The notes: a model not told the origin generated them from the letters alone. A DNA stretch of 64,000 nucleotides from Vibrio atlanticus (GCF_024347315.1 NZ_AP025460.1:1922001-1986000), one strand, 5' to 3'; shown: positions 9,065 through 19,257, counted from the first letter of the stretch. Made by a program: numbers and translations.

Positions 9065-9826
9065 ATGAGCTTTATTATATTATTACTTCTTCTAGTCTTC
9101 GTTGGCGTTACACGTTTATTTCAGTGGCGAAAAACCTCTAGTTTTATCAAACTTCTTCTTCTCTCTTTATTTATATTGATTGGTTCGGGTTTAATCCCTC
9201 GCTATCTACTAAACGACCTGCAAGCCAATTATGAGCGCAAACCTGACATTCAGTGGACCTCTCACAATGCCATTGTCTTGCTTGGTGCTGGTACTCAACT
9301 CATCGCAAGTACACAAGAATTTGAGCCGACCTTTTTCTCGTTCGGTCGCATCAATGAAACGGCAAGCCAATATAAAAACTGTGCGAAGGCTCAAACCATA
9401 TGCAAAGTGATTGTTAGTGGTGGAGATGCACAAAATAATGGTGTAACCGAAGCGGAAGTTTATCAACAGCAGTTGCTTAGACTCGGCGTTCCACTAGCCG
9501 ATATCATTCAAGAATCGAATAGCGTCAACACTTGGAAAAACGCGCAGCTCACCAGTGACTTAATGAAGCATCACCAGTTCGACAACATTGTTCTTGTTTC
9601 ATCAGGCCTACATATTCGTCGTAGTGAACTCTACTTTAATCATTTTGGATTAAACGTCGTCCCAGTACGAGCCGACTACATGGCTGCTCAAATTTCATGG
9701 TTACCATTATGGTACAACTTCGCAGTTACAGACTTTGCATTGCATGAACAATTGGGGTTTGCTCGTTACAACCTTTACAACTTTATGGGTTGGAACAGCA
9801 AACGTGAGAAGCCCGGTGACGCCTGA
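9065..9826 (+). CDS. DUF218 family membrane-anchored protein (YdcF/ElyC/SanA-like)
   Basis: A 253-residue protein with two N-terminal hydrophobic segments (about residues 1-20 and 28-50) and a DUF218 domain. Domain marks are AIVLLGAGTQ, the VSGGDAQNNG stretch and the ESNSVNTWKNAQ segment that gives the usual E-S-x-(N/S)-T motif. E. coli relatives ElyC and SanA affect envelope polysaccharide precursors and permeability; the exact reaction is not settled. Position after tcyP is separated by a terminator, so it is probably monocistronic. A bidirectional terminator follows. Confidence 0.8.
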   Translation: MSFIILLLLLVFVGVTRLFQWRKTSSFIKLLLLSLFILIGSGLIPRYLLNDLQANYERKPDIQWTSHNAIVLLGAGTQLIASTQEFEPTFFSFGRINETASQYKNCAKAQTICKVIVSGGDAQNNGVTEAEVYQQQLLRLGVPLADIIQESNSVNTWKNAQLTSDLMKHHQFDNIVLVSSGLHIRRSELYFNHFGLNVVPVRADYMAAQISWLPLWYNFAVTDFALHEQLGFARYNLYNFMGWNSKREKPGDA

Positions 9827-9902
9827 TCGCTTCAACCGAGATCTAACTAATTAGTTAGCTAGTGGTCGTTTAGTACCTAAAAGATTCACAGCTCATAAAC
9901 AA

Positions 9903-9942
9903 AAAATGCAGCCACAATCGAAGGATTGTCAGCTGCATTTTT
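9903..9942. terminator. bidirectional terminator
   Basis: AAAATGCAGC / GCTGCATTTT stem with an inner ACAATC/GATTGT helix, flanked by A and T runs. It lies between convergent genes. Confidence 0.85.
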
Positions 9943-9974
9943 AATTCGTGCTTCTACTCAGTACTAACGGGCAA

Positions 9975-10496
9975 TTACCACATTAGATCATCTGGGATCA
10001 CGAAGTCTTTGTACGGGTCATCTTCGTCTACTTCATCTGAGCTTGAAGCTTGAGTATCAACGATAGATTCTTCGTCACGCATCGCGATCTTGTTCGCTAC
10101 CGCAGTAGGGATAACAACATAGCTTTCGCCTTGACGCGCGATACTTAGAATACCTTTACTTAGTTGCTTTTGAGTCAGATCTTCTACGTAAAGATATTTA
10201 ACTAGCGTACCATCGGTGAAGTTGTATTTGATCTCACCATTCTTCTGTTCGATCTTGTTCATCTCAATCAGTTGCTTCACTTGAGCTTTAATTTCTTTGC
10301 TCAACTGTTGTTCTTTCAACTGTTGGTTTAACTCTTTGTCTTTCGCTTGCTGCGCCAGTTTAGTTTCTTCTGCTGCCGCTTTTGCTTCACGAGACTGAAC
10401 GCGAGACTTTTTAGAGCCCTTCTTCGCCTTCTTTAATTTTTTCTCATTTACCAAGCCAGCTTTAAGCATTTGCTCTTGGAGTGTTAACTTTGCCAT
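9975..10496 (-). CDS. DUF2058 family protein (YaiL-like)
   Basis: A 173-residue soluble protein. The N-terminus starts MAKLTLQEQMLKAGLVNEKK, followed by a highly basic and then alanine/glutamine/glutamate-rich helical stretch (about residues 20-90) and a small conserved C-terminal domain with NFTDGTLVKYLYV and ESYVVIPTAVA. This is the DUF2058 layout (E. coli YaiL), annotated as a nucleic-acid-associated protein of unknown role. The acidic C-terminal tail (SSDEVDEDDPYKDF) is normal for the group. No operon partner is seen. Confidence 0.85.
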   Translation of the reverse strand: MAKLTLQEQMLKAGLVNEKKLKKAKKGSKKSRVQSREAKAAAEETKLAQQAKDKELNQQLKEQQLSKEIKAQVKQLIEMNKIEQKNGEIKYNFTDGTLVKYLYVEDLTQKQLSKGILSIARQGESYVVIPTAVANKIAMRDEESIVDTQASSSDEVDEDDPYKDFVIPDDLMW

Positions 10497-10670
10497 GACT
10501 TTCCCAGTTCAGGATTAAAAACGGCACTATCATACCTGTTTTTAGGGTTTCTGTTTACTGAACAATCGCAAAATTTGCGCTGATAGATCTAAGCTGTGTC
10601 CATATTCCCTTCTTGTTGCTCACAACCTCCACTTTTCCACGAAATACCGTTTATACGCACATCGAGCCAA

Positions 10671-11714
10671 TTACCCAGAAGCACTCAATCTGCCACGAAA
10701 CTGCGCGGGCGTTTTATTGAGCCACCCTTTAAACGCCCTTCTGAAATTTGCAGGGTCGCTATAACCGAGCCTTTCACCGATGTCATCAATGCTCATGGTT
10801 GTGCCGAGTAATAGCTCTTTGGCCAGTTCCACTCGAACTTCGGTAAGCAATATTTGATAACTGGAATCATAGGTCAATAGCTCTCTCCTGAGTGTACGAG
10901 AGCTACAACCAAACTCATCCGCCAGTTGTTCTATAGTCGGGAAACTGCCTGCGGTTTGATAAAAGATCGTTTTGATCTGGTTAGTCAGCAGATGCTCAGA
11001 GTCCAACGTTTCCACTATCGACTGGCAAGACGCAAGATAGCGCTTCAGTGTCGCGGCATCATGAGTCAATAAGGTTTGCGACAAAACCGAGGCATCAAAA
11101 CGCAATTCACAATGCCTCTGCTCAAAAACTACAGGGCACTGGAAACGATCGTAATAAAGTTTGGCGTAATTAGTGCGAGCATAAGGCAAAGCCAAAGTGT
11201 GAATATCCAACTCATGACCAGTCAGTTCTTTGAACAAAGAGACAATTGAACTCAAGAAATACTCACTGCAGAAAGGGAGCAGATCGCCCACTTCCAAGGT
11301 GTTCTCTATCTGAATCACTGCTTGCTCGGAATCTAGAAACAATTTAACCGAGAAGATCGGCCCATTCAGGCGCAAATATTTGAAGCCCGACTTGATGGCC
11401 TCCCCGACATTTTGACTGGTCGATAGCGCATAACCCAACACACCAAAGTGGCTCAAGCTAGCGTGTTTTCCCAACCAAAGCCCTAGACCATCGTGAGGAA
11501 AACTCTGATTCGCCGCGCTAAATAACGAAAGTTTGTCAGCGTAAGTCAGCTTTCCATTCGGGTCTCGCCAATCCATGTTCGGCAAACCCACATCATTGAG
11601 TAGCCTTTCAATATCGAGACCTCGTTGCTCTAACGTATTCAACAGCAGCGCGATATCTAATGTACCCAATTGATGCCGATGTCCGGTCGGCTTATACTCC
11701 GCGATAATATCCAA
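10671..11714 (-). CDS. AraC-family transcriptional regulator with arabinose-binding-like N-terminal domain
   Basis: A regulator of 347 residues if it starts at the TTG at 11714. I prefer that codon because AAGGAG lies 6 bases before it; an upstream ATG at 11798 would add 28 residues with no ribosome site. The N-terminal half (GTLDIALLLNTLEQRGLD to the LGYALSTSQNVGEAI region) resembles the PF12625 arabinose-binding-like domain found in OruR/ArgR-type AraC members. The C-terminal 100 residues hold two helix-turn-helix motifs, ending IGERLGYSDPANFRRAFKGW. It is divergent from the DUF2804/fatty-acid-hydroxylase pair and so is their likely regulator (inference). The effector is unknown. Confidence 0.85.
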   Translation of the reverse strand: MDIIAEYKPTGHRHQLGTLDIALLLNTLEQRGLDIERLLNDVGLPNMDWRDPNGKLTYADKLSLFSAANQSFPHDGLGLWLGKHASLSHFGVLGYALSTSQNVGEAIKSGFKYLRLNGPIFSVKLFLDSEQAVIQIENTLEVGDLLPFCSEYFLSSIVSLFKELTGHELDIHTLALPYARTNYAKLYYDRFQCPVVFEQRHCELRFDASVLSQTLLTHDAATLKRYLASCQSIVETLDSEHLLTNQIKTIFYQTAGSFPTIEQLADEFGCSSRTLRRELLTYDSSYQILLTEVRVELAKELLLGTTMSIDDIGERLGYSDPANFRRAFKGWLNKTPAQFRGRLSASG

Positions 11715-11883
11715 TCGAATCTCCTTATATCTAACCCATTCCCATAAACATGACGACTCAGCTTCAACAACACTGCTAGCAAAATCGTGATTGCTCACGC
11801 GCTCTTGTCCGAATATGACCTCCCAATTCTACGCTACTCATCGCACAATGGCTTTAGTTGTTAAATTTATGTGAACCATCGCA

Positions 11884-12897
11884 ATGATAAAAACGAACCC
11901 AGCCCCATACAGTTTGATTGATTCTAATGGTCAGCCGATCATTGGACATTTCGATGGCATCCCAAAACACCTGAACATCGAGAACTTTGACTACCGAAAC
12001 TCGATGGATTCAAAAGCAGCCCCTTGGCAGAAGCACTTCCACTACAAGCAATTTCAGTTTGTCAGCATCGTCACCGACACACACATTATCGGCGTCGCGA
12101 TCGCGGATATTCGCTACTTAGGCTCGGCATTTTGTTATGTGTACGATATAGAGAGCAACAAACTTGAAGAGTGTTCATGGTTACGACCACTGGGGTTTGA
12201 TAAACAAGTAACGCCTTCACCATTTGACGGCACGACAAACATTGCAGGCCAAAGTATCACCTTTAATATTGAAGGCGGGCAATGGCAAGTTAGATTGAAT
12301 ACCAAACTCATCAAGGCCGATATCGCTTTAGAGCCTAAAGCAGACAGCTTGCCCTTGGCGATGTGCAGCCCAACGGGTTATTCAGGTTGGACTTACACCC
12401 AAAAGCACAATGCTTTGCGCATCAGCGGTGGCATCCAAATCAAGGGAGAATCACTCGTTCTCGAACAAGCTCGTGCTGGTTATGACTTTTCAGCGGGTTA
12501 CATGAGACGTGAAACCAGTTGGCGCTGGGCAAGTATCAACACGCAATCCAATGGCACAGATATTGGCTTAAACCTCGCGGCGGGCGTGAATGAAACCGGA
12601 GGCTGCGAAAACGTGTTATGGGTCAATGGAACCAGACACTTACTTAACCCGGTACAGTTTACGTTCAGTCGCCAAGACACGAATTTACCTTGGCAGATAA
12701 CATCACAAGATGGACGTATAAACCTGACCTTTACGCCCTTAAATAACCGCAGCGAAAAGCTCAATTTATGGCTGTTAAAGAGTAACTTTCGTCAGTTCAT
12801 TGGTCACTTTTCTGGCTCGATTGAAGACAACAATGGAGTGACACATCAACTTGATGGTGTTCTTGGCCTAACTGAAGATCACTTTGCTCGCTGGTAG
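11884..12897 (+). CDS. DUF2804 family protein
   Basis: A 337-residue protein with no signal peptide or clear membrane helix. The family match comes from the early GHFDGIPKHLNIENFDYR block, the WQKHFHYKQFQFVSI segment and the repeated G-x-W strands typical of this beta-rich domain. DUF2804 has no established function. It is divergent from the AraC regulator and 87 bp ahead of a fatty acid hydroxylase gene on the same strand, so the pair may form a lipid-related operon (inference from context). The ATG has no strong ribosome site. Confidence 0.78.
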   Translation: MIKTNPAPYSLIDSNGQPIIGHFDGIPKHLNIENFDYRNSMDSKAAPWQKHFHYKQFQFVSIVTDTHIIGVAIADIRYLGSAFCYVYDIESNKLEECSWLRPLGFDKQVTPSPFDGTTNIAGQSITFNIEGGQWQVRLNTKLIKADIALEPKADSLPLAMCSPTGYSGWTYTQKHNALRISGGIQIKGESLVLEQARAGYDFSAGYMRRETSWRWASINTQSNGTDIGLNLAAGVNETGGCENVLWVNGTRHLLNPVQFTFSRQDTNLPWQITSQDGRINLTFTPLNNRSEKLNLWLLKSNFRQFIGHFSGSIEDNNGVTHQLDGVLGLTEDHFARW

Positions 12898-12984
12898 CGA
12901 AATGCTGCAGACCGAATCTCCAACGCTTAAGTCTAAGTAAACTTGATACCAAGAACGCGTATGGCGTCTCAACAAGGATAAAAC

Positions 12985-13833
12985 ATGAATATTGACGCAT
13001 TAATCAATCACCCAGAATGGCTACTGTTGGTATTAGCGCCCTTGTTCGTGGTGTGCATGTTGGCTGAATATTTTATTGGTCAGAAGCAAGGTCGACTGCC
13101 GGAAAACTCCAGCTATAAACTTTCAGAAGTGATGTGTAACTTCACGCTGGCGGGAATGCATCAACTCTCCGATTTACTCACCGGGTTATTGGTCGTTCAG
13201 TTGTATCTCTGGATGTTTGGTTGGCGTTTAATGGACGTTGAAATGGGTGTTCTGAGTTTTGTCGTGTTGATGGTGTTGCAAGACTTTTTCTATTACTGGT
13301 TCCATAGAGCAAGCCATCGTATTCGCTGGATGTGGGCCGCGCACGTCGCGCACCACAGTTCAGAACAGATGAACTTCAGTACGGCTTTCCGTCAGAGTTT
13401 GATGTACCCATTCGCAGGCATGTGGCTATTTTGGGTACCGCTCGTCATCATAGGTTTCGACCCCAAATGGGTCATCTTTGTAGTGCTTCTGAACCTAGGT
13501 TTGCAGTTCTTCGTCCATACACAATGGATACGAAGCTTGGGGCCACTTGAATACATCTTTAACACCCCTTCGCATCATCGAGTACATCACGGCAAAAACC
13601 CGCAATACATAGATAAGAACTACGTCGGTGTTTTGATCATTTGGGATAAATTGTTTGGTACGTTCGAACCGGAAGTTGAAACCGTACGTTACGGCGTCAC
13701 TAAACCAGTAAACAGTTTTAACCCTATAATCGTCACCTTTCAAGAATGGAAGGCTATATTCAAAGATTTGAGAAACCGAGAGCTAACCATTAAACAGAAA
13801 GTCCAGTTGATACTCTCACCCCCATCGGATTAA
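12985..13833 (+). CDS. sterol desaturase / fatty acid hydroxylase superfamily membrane protein
   Basis: A 282-residue integral membrane protein with hydrophobic segments near residues 10-28, 60-78, 85-105 and 140-175. The histidine clusters that bind the di-iron centre are present: HRASH, HVAHH and HHRVHH. Members hydroxylate or desaturate lipid chains using O2; the substrate here is unknown. Ribosome site AACAAGGATAAA precedes the ATG. Context with DUF2804 and an AraC regulator suggests an inducible lipid modification. Confidence 0.87.
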   Translation: MNIDALINHPEWLLLVLAPLFVVCMLAEYFIGQKQGRLPENSSYKLSEVMCNFTLAGMHQLSDLLTGLLVVQLYLWMFGWRLMDVEMGVLSFVVLMVLQDFFYYWFHRASHRIRWMWAAHVAHHSSEQMNFSTAFRQSLMYPFAGMWLFWVPLVIIGFDPKWVIFVVLLNLGLQFFVHTQWIRSLGPLEYIFNTPSHHRVHHGKNPQYIDKNYVGVLIIWDKLFGTFEPEVETVRYGVTKPVNSFNPIIVTFQEWKAIFKDLRNRELTIKQKVQLILSPPSD

Positions 13834-14039
13834 ACGGACGATAGACAGATTGTATTAACTAAGATACCGCCTCAACTGGATTCAAAGACATCCCTACCGA
13901 CTCGATTGAATAGTAAAGCACCGTTTTCCGACAATTTATTTGTGATCTGGGTTGCACGCGTACCGCATACTATCAGATACTGAACAAAACTAACCTTCAG
14001 CCACAGTAAACGTTCTGCGCTTGCTGTTCAGGAATTTCA

Positions 14040-15464
14040 ATGAGTTCAGATAATCAGCCGACCTACTTCTTTTTCGATTACGAAACGTGGGGCGTTAGCC
14101 CAGCAAAAGACCGTCCGAGTCAGTTTGCGGGTGTTCGTACCGACCAAGATTTCAATGTTATTGGAGAGCCTCTGGTTATCTATTGCCAACCTCCTGCTGA
14201 TTACCTTCCTGCGCCTGAAGCTGCACTGATCACCCGTATCACACCACAAAAAGCAGCTTCACAAGGTCTTCCTGAGCCGGAGTTTATCGCTAAGATCCAT
14301 GCTGAGTTAGCCAAACCAAACACCACAAGCCTTGGCTACAACAGTATCCGATTCGATGATGAAGTAACGCGTTACACCTGTTACCGAAATTTCATTGACC
14401 CATATGCGTGGAGCTGGCAGAACGGCAACTCACGTTGGGATCTATTAGATGTAATGCGCGCTGTTCACGCACTGCGCCCTGAAGGCATTGTTTGGCCAGA
14501 GAACGAAGAAGGTTATCCAAGTTTCAAACTGGAACACCTATCTGTGGCAAACGGCATTGAACACGAGAACGCGCACGATGCGATGGCAGATGTTATTGCG
14601 ACCATCGAACTGGCTAAGAAGTTAAAGGCCGCACAACCTAAGATGTTTGATTACCTCTACAACATGCGTCATAAGCGTAAGCTGAATGACCTGGTTGATA
14701 TTGTAAACATGACACCATTGATGCACGTTTCGGGCATGTTTGGCCGTGACTGCAACTACACAAGTTGGATTGTGCCTATGGCTTGGCACCCAACCAATCA
14801 AAATGCCGTTATCGTGGTTGATTTAGCCAAAGATCCAAGCCCACTGTTAGAACTGGACGCTGATGAACTCAGAGACAGACTCTACACCAAACGCAGTGAA
14901 CTGGGTGAAGACGAGCTACCCGTACCAATCAAATTGGTTCAACTGAACAAGTGCCCTATTCTTGCTCCAGCTAAAACGCTGACGGCTGAAAATGCCGAAA
15001 CCATCGGTATTGATCGCCAACAATGCTTGAAGAACTTGGCACTGCTGCGCGAACACCCAGAGATCCGCGAAAAACTGATCGGCCTGTACTCACAAGAGCG
15101 AGAGTACGAAAAGAGTGATGATGTTGATACACACCTTTATGACGGTTTCTTCTCACCTGCTGATAAAACAGCGATGAACATCATTCGCGAAACTGACCCA
15201 AATAACTTGGCAGCTTTAGATATCACCTTCGGTGATGAACGTATTAAACCGTTACTGTTCCGTTACCGTGCTCGTCATTTTCCATGGACGCTCGACGAAG
15301 CTGAGCAATTGAAATGGGCGAACCATTGTCGTGAGTTTTATGAAAGCCGTTTAGAAGAGTACATGCTCAACCTTGAAAACCTCGCGCATGAACATGAAAG
15401 CGACGAGAAGAAAATGGCTATCTTGAAGGCGGTTTATCAATACGTAGAAAAGTTAGCTAGCTAA
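14040..15464 (+). CDS. sbcB: exodeoxyribonuclease I
   Basis: A 474-residue 3'-5' single-strand DNA exonuclease used in recombination and mismatch repair. The DEDD active site is visible: Asp13 and Glu15 in FFDYETWG, Asp108 in IRFDDE, and His179/Asp184 in HDAMADV. The length equals that of E. coli ExoI, whose C-terminal part binds SSB and DNA. It is followed 25 bp later by the LrgA-like gene, though transcription may be separate. No anomalies. Confidence 0.96.
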   Translation: MSSDNQPTYFFFDYETWGVSPAKDRPSQFAGVRTDQDFNVIGEPLVIYCQPPADYLPAPEAALITRITPQKAASQGLPEPEFIAKIHAELAKPNTTSLGYNSIRFDDEVTRYTCYRNFIDPYAWSWQNGNSRWDLLDVMRAVHALRPEGIVWPENEEGYPSFKLEHLSVANGIEHENAHDAMADVIATIELAKKLKAAQPKMFDYLYNMRHKRKLNDLVDIVNMTPLMHVSGMFGRDCNYTSWIVPMAWHPTNQNAVIVVDLAKDPSPLLELDADELRDRLYTKRSELGEDELPVPIKLVQLNKCPILAPAKTLTAENAETIGIDRQQCLKNLALLREHPEIREKLIGLYSQEREYEKSDDVDTHLYDGFFSPADKTAMNIIRETDPNNLAALDITFGDERIKPLLFRYRARHFPWTLDEAEQLKWANHCREFYESRLEEYMLNLENLAHEHESDEKKMAILKAVYQYVEKLAS

Positions 15465-15489
15465 TTCCATTATCAAGAGACGTAACACT

Positions 15490-15861
15490 TTGAAAGAAAG
15501 ATTGATCCAACTGGTTTACTGCTTAATCTCCTTCACCTTAATCATAGGTGCACTTACAGCAGGTAACGCGTTACAGCACTTTTTGGATACCTCAATCCCA
15601 GGCAGTATTTTTGGCATGTTGATTCTGTTTGCCGCCATGGTGATTGGTATTATTCCTTCGCACTGGGTACAACCCGGTGCAAGCTTGATTATCCGGCTAA
15701 TGATCTTACTGTTTGTTCCGATCAGTGTTGGGTTGATGGATCACTTCGACATGCTCATCGCGAACGCATTGCCAATTATGGCGAGCGCCGTTGGTGGCAC
15801 GTTGCTGGTGTTGGTGTCCTTATCATGGTTTTTAGACCGCTTGCTTTCGAGAGGTAACTGA
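15490..15861 (+). CDS. CidA/LrgA family membrane protein (YohJ-like)
   Basis: A 123-residue protein with four hydrophobic helices, a holin-like family that works with LrgB partners. The start is a TTG at 15490 with AAGAGACG upstream; it gives the conserved N-terminus of the YohJ group. The motif NALQHFLDTSIPGSIFGMLILF is diagnostic. The next gene, lrgB-like, starts two bases after its stop. Relatives in enteric bacteria and Gram-positives have been linked to export of small metabolites or control of lysis; which applies here is open. Confidence 0.87.
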   Translation: MKERLIQLVYCLISFTLIIGALTAGNALQHFLDTSIPGSIFGMLILFAAMVIGIIPSHWVQPGASLIIRLMILLFVPISVGLMDHFDMLIANALPIMASAVGGTLLVLVSLSWFLDRLLSRGN

Positions 15862-15863
15862 TC

Positions 15864-16541
15864 ATGTGGATTCTACTCACCATCGTGGTATTCCTGTTTG
15901 CTCGCTGGGTAAGTCAAAAAGTAAACTCGCCGCTTTGTAATCCCCTGCTTATCAGCATTGGTATCATCATTCCGATACTCACGTTCTTTAGAGTACCGTT
16001 TGAGACTTACTATGCCGACAACACCTGGATTACCTACATGCTTCAGCCTGCGGTTGTTGCCCTTGCTTACCCGCTTTATGAACAGCTCCCTCAAATCAGA
16101 GCCAACTGGCGCATTATTACCTTTGCTTGCACGCTAGGCAGTGTGATGTCGATGACAACGACAGCATTAATCGCAGTGGCTTTTAAAGCGGACTTGAGTT
16201 TGATTGCGAGTTTATTAGGTAAATCAGTCACCACACCAATTGCGATGGAAGTATCGAGCCATTTAGGTGGTGAAGCAGCGATTGCGGCAATACTGGTATT
16301 GATTGTTGGTCTATTTGGGGCAATTTTTGCTTACCCAATCTACAATCTCATTGGTATTAAGAGCCCTATCGCGCGTGGTTTAACCATGGGTACCGTGTCT
16401 CACGCTTTAGGTACTGCGACATGTGCTGAAAAGAATCAGGAAGATGCTGCATTCAGTTCGTTGGCATTGGTTCTTTGTGGGGTTATCACCTCAATCATTG
16501 CGCCGAGTATATTTTCGCTCGTGGTTTGGTTCTATTCTTAA
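15864..16541 (+). CDS. LrgB/CidB family membrane protein (YohK-like)
   Basis: A 225-residue polytopic inner-membrane protein of the LrgB family. Conserved segments include the QPAVVALAYPLYEQ loop, LGKSVTTPIAMEVS and TMGTVSHALGTATCAE. It directly follows the LrgA-like gene and forms a two-gene unit with it. The distal cdd gene (358 bp away, behind a terminator) is frequently a neighbour in enterics too (yohJ-yohK-cdd), which points to a link with nucleoside metabolism. Confidence 0.9.
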   Translation: MWILLTIVVFLFARWVSQKVNSPLCNPLLISIGIIIPILTFFRVPFETYYADNTWITYMLQPAVVALAYPLYEQLPQIRANWRIITFACTLGSVMSMTTTALIAVAFKADLSLIASLLGKSVTTPIAMEVSSHLGGEAAIAAILVLIVGLFGAIFAYPIYNLIGIKSPIARGLTMGTVSHALGTATCAEKNQEDAAFSSLALVLCGVITSIIAPSIFSLVVWFYS

Positions 16542-16635
16542 CCACTTTGATTACAGTTTATACGCGCTCTAATAGATGAGTTGGTAAATAGCTAAACTCA
16601 CTGGTTCGCGACTTTTAAGCGTTACAGATATCAAT

Positions 16636-16682
16636 AAGCCCAAGCATAACCTGATTATTTCAGTGGTAGCTTGGGCTTTTTT
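16636..16682 (+). terminator. intrinsic terminator after the LrgA/LrgB-like pair
   Basis: AAGCCCAAGC (16636-16645) pairs with GCTTGGGCTT (16669-16678), then a T-run. The loop is long (23 nt) but the stem is perfect. The rest of the 16542-16898 spacer shows no gene. Confidence 0.75.
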
Positions 16683-16898
16683 CTCTCATTTATTCATCAA
16701 TACGTGACAAACCAAACTCAATTTCAAGCAATAAGTGGGATATCAATGGTAGTTTTTACTCTTGCAATCGATTTCATCTGTGACCTCACTCTAATTATGC
16801 AAACCAATGTAACAACAACAGCGCAGTGGTGATCAAGGCCACAGAAAATTCCTGAGCATTGCATAGAATTAAAGCCTAAGGTCAATTAAGGATTCAAC

Positions 16899-17786
16899 AT
16901 GAACAGTCGTATTACCCTGGCGCTGGAAAGTGCTCCATCATCAATGAAAGCGCTTTTGAGTGACATCGTATTAGCAGACAACTTTGACGCGACATTGTCT
17001 CCAGAACAATTTGCTAGCCTACTGCAAGCAAGTGGTCTAGCGGATGACGAACTACGTATTGCGCTACTTCCTTTTGCCGCAGCGTATTCTTACGCTCCGT
17101 TATCTGACTTTTATGTTGGTGCAATCGTGCGTGGTTTGTCTGGTACTCTGTATTTTGGTGCAAACCTTGAAATCGCTGGTGCTCAACTTGGTCAAACCGT
17201 TCACGCTGAGCAATCTGCAATCAGCCACGCTTGGATGAAAGGCGAACTAGGTATCTCAGATATCACCATCAACTTCAGTCCTTGTGGTCACTGTCGTCAA
17301 TTCATGAACGAACTGACAACAGCAAAAGAACTTAAAGTTCAGCTGCCACAACGTGATGAAATGTCTCTGCAAGAGTACCTGCCAGACTCGTTCGGCCCTG
17401 CTGATTTAGGTGTGACAACAGGCCTAATGACAAAGCTTGATCATAAGTACACGACCGAAGAAACAACGCCTATTGTTGTAGAAGCGCTAGCAGCACTAAA
17501 CCGCAGCCATGCTCCTTACACCAAAAACTTAAGTGGTGTTTCGCTACAACTGACGTCAGGTGAAATTTTTACGGGTGCTTACGCTGAAAACGCAGCGTTT
17601 AACCCGAGCCTACCTCCTCTGCAAGTCGCGTTAATTCAACTTAAACTGGCTGGCTTAGATTTCGAACAAATTGAAAGTGCTGCTTTGGTAGAAATCGCGG
17701 AAGGTAGCATCAGTCACCTAGCGGATACGCAATCTACATTAGAAGCGATTAACCCCGACATTCCAGTGACTTACTTAGCAATCTAA
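16899..17786 (+). CDS. cdd: cytidine deaminase
   Basis: A 295-residue enzyme of the long, homodimeric E. coli type with a catalytic N-terminal domain and a degenerate C-terminal copy. It deaminates cytidine and deoxycytidine in pyrimidine salvage. Active-site marks are HAE at 102-104 (zinc histidine and catalytic glutamate) and PCGHC with zinc cysteines at 129 and 132. The C-terminal copy ([16 protein letters not shown]) lacks the zinc ligands, as is normal. It has its own terminator. Confidence 0.95.
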   Translation: MNSRITLALESAPSSMKALLSDIVLADNFDATLSPEQFASLLQASGLADDELRIALLPFAAAYSYAPLSDFYVGAIVRGLSGTLYFGANLEIAGAQLGQTVHAEQSAISHAWMKGELGISDITINFSPCGHCRQFMNELTTAKELKVQLPQRDEMSLQEYLPDSFGPADLGVTTGLMTKLDHKYTTEETTPIVVEALAALNRSHAPYTKNLSGVSLQLTSGEIFTGAYAENAAFNPSLPPLQVALIQLKLAGLDFEQIESAALVEIAEGSISHLADTQSTLEAINPDIPVTYLAI

Positions 17787-17813
17787 GTACATCTGATTAA
17801 CAAAAATTTAAAT

Positions 17814-17847
17814 AAGCAGCCCTATTTAACAGGGCTGCTTTTTTTAT
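17814..17847 (+). terminator. intrinsic terminator of cdd
   Basis: AAGCAGCCCT / AGGGCTGCTT perfect 10-bp stem with a 7-nt loop, followed by a long T-run. Confidence 0.9.
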
Positions 17848-17871
17848 GCCTGTAATTAACGCAACAACTTG

Positions 17872-17887
17872 CGCAAACGTTTGCTTT
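17872..17887 (+). promoter_or_regulatory. PurR operator upstream of purT
   Basis: CGCAAACGTTTGCTTT matches the PurR box core GCAAACGTTTGC exactly. It lies 67 bp before the purT start, so hypoxanthine/guanine-bound PurR should repress purT (known for the family; inferred here). Confidence 0.85.
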
Positions 17888-17953
17888 TGTCATTGAAATA
17901 AGTATGATCACCCCGTTTTCAATCAATCGTTCAAAAGATCGGAAGGAATTTCT

Positions 17954-19129
17954 ATGTTTGGTACTGCTACTCGTGAAAATGCTACTCGTGTACTTCTATT
18001 AGGTTCAGGTGAACTCGGCAAAGAAGTTGCTATCGAGTGCCAACGTTTAGGTTTGGAAGTTATTGCTTGTGATCGTTATGCAGACGCACCAGCAATGCAA
18101 GTTGCGCATCGTAACCATGTATTAGACATGTTAGACGGCGATGCACTTCAAGCGATCATTGAACTAGAAAAGCCAGATTATGTGGTTCCTGAAATTGAAG
18201 CTATTGCCACCAGCAAGTTGGTAGAGCTAGAAGCACAAGGCTTAAATGTCGTTCCAACTGCGAATGCGACCAAGCTAACGATGAACCGCGAAGGTATCCG
18301 TCGTCTAGCGGCAGAAGAACTAAAACTGAGCACTTCTCCTTACCGCTTTGCAGACACCTTTGAAGATTTCTCAGCCGCTGTTGAATTCGTGGGCATGCCT
18401 TGCGTTGTTAAGCCAGTAATGAGCTCTTCAGGTAAAGGCCAAAGCGTTATCAAAACAGAAGAAGATATTCAGAAGTCTTGGGACTACGCACAAGAAGGCG
18501 GTCGTACTGGCGCGGGTCGCGTAATCGTTGAAGGCTTCATCGACTTTGATTACGAAATTACGCTACTTACCGTTCGCGCAGTCGACGGCGTTCATTTCTG
18601 TGCACCAATCGGCCACCGCCAAGAAGATGGTGATTACCGTGAGTCATGGCAACCACAAGTCATGTCAGACAACGCACTTAAAGCCGCGCAATACACCGCT
18701 AAACAAGTGGTTAATGCACTAGGTGGTCACGGTATCTTCGGCGTAGAGCTGTTTGTTAAAGGCGATCACGTTATCTTCAACGAAGTATCCCCTCGCCCAC
18801 ACGATACTGGCTTAGTGACATTGATGTCTCAAGACTCATCTGAATTCGCACTGCACGTACGTGCCTTTACGGGTATGCCGATCAAATCAATCACGCAATA
18901 CGGTCCGTGTGCATCAGCGGTTATCCTTGGCCAAGGCACTTCAACCAACATTCGTTTTGAAGGTCTTACAGAGGCGCTAGACGCACCACAAACGCAGGTT
19001 CGCTTGTTTGGTAAGCCTGATATCGATGGCCGCCGTCGTCTAGGTGTGGCGCTTACTCGTCGTAACAGTACTGAGGCAGCGATTGAAGATGCAATTGAGA
19101 GCGCGTCAAAAGTAAAAGTGATTTACTAA
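17954..19129 (+). CDS. purT: formate-dependent phosphoribosylglycinamide formyltransferase (GAR transformylase 2)
   Basis: A 391-residue ATP-grasp enzyme that makes formyl-GAR from GAR, formate and ATP in purine synthesis. Visible parts are the N-terminal preATP loop [15 protein letters not shown], the ATP-grasp segment [14 protein letters not shown] near residue 155, and the metal site [12 protein letters not shown] near residue 280. The length is standard. Regulation by PurR is supported by the operator upstream; a strong terminator follows. Confidence 0.97.
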   Translation: MFGTATRENATRVLLLGSGELGKEVAIECQRLGLEVIACDRYADAPAMQVAHRNHVLDMLDGDALQAIIELEKPDYVVPEIEAIATSKLVELEAQGLNVVPTANATKLTMNREGIRRLAAEELKLSTSPYRFADTFEDFSAAVEFVGMPCVVKPVMSSSGKGQSVIKTEEDIQKSWDYAQEGGRTGAGRVIVEGFIDFDYEITLLTVRAVDGVHFCAPIGHRQEDGDYRESWQPQVMSDNALKAAQYTAKQVVNALGGHGIFGVELFVKGDHVIFNEVSPRPHDTGLVTLMSQDSSEFALHVRAFTGMPIKSITQYGPCASAVILGQGTSTNIRFEGLTEALDAPQTQVRLFGKPDIDGRRRLGVALTRRNSTEAAIEDAIESASKVKVIY

Positions 19130-19175
19130 CCTGCTATTCAATTCTGAACAATCACGATTTCAAATCTGAACAATA

Positions 19176-19206
19176 AAAAAGACGGGCTATCGAGCCCGTC
19201 TTTTTG
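19176..19206. terminator. bidirectional terminator between purT and tpm
   Basis: AAAAAGACGGGCT (19176-19188) / AGCCCGTCTTTTT (19193-19205), a perfect 13-bp stem with a 4-nt loop. It serves both convergent genes. Confidence 0.92.
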
Positions 19207-19257
19207 TTGATGTTATCATTTTATTGAAGCGGTCTTTTCGCTTGAAAGCTCACTGAC

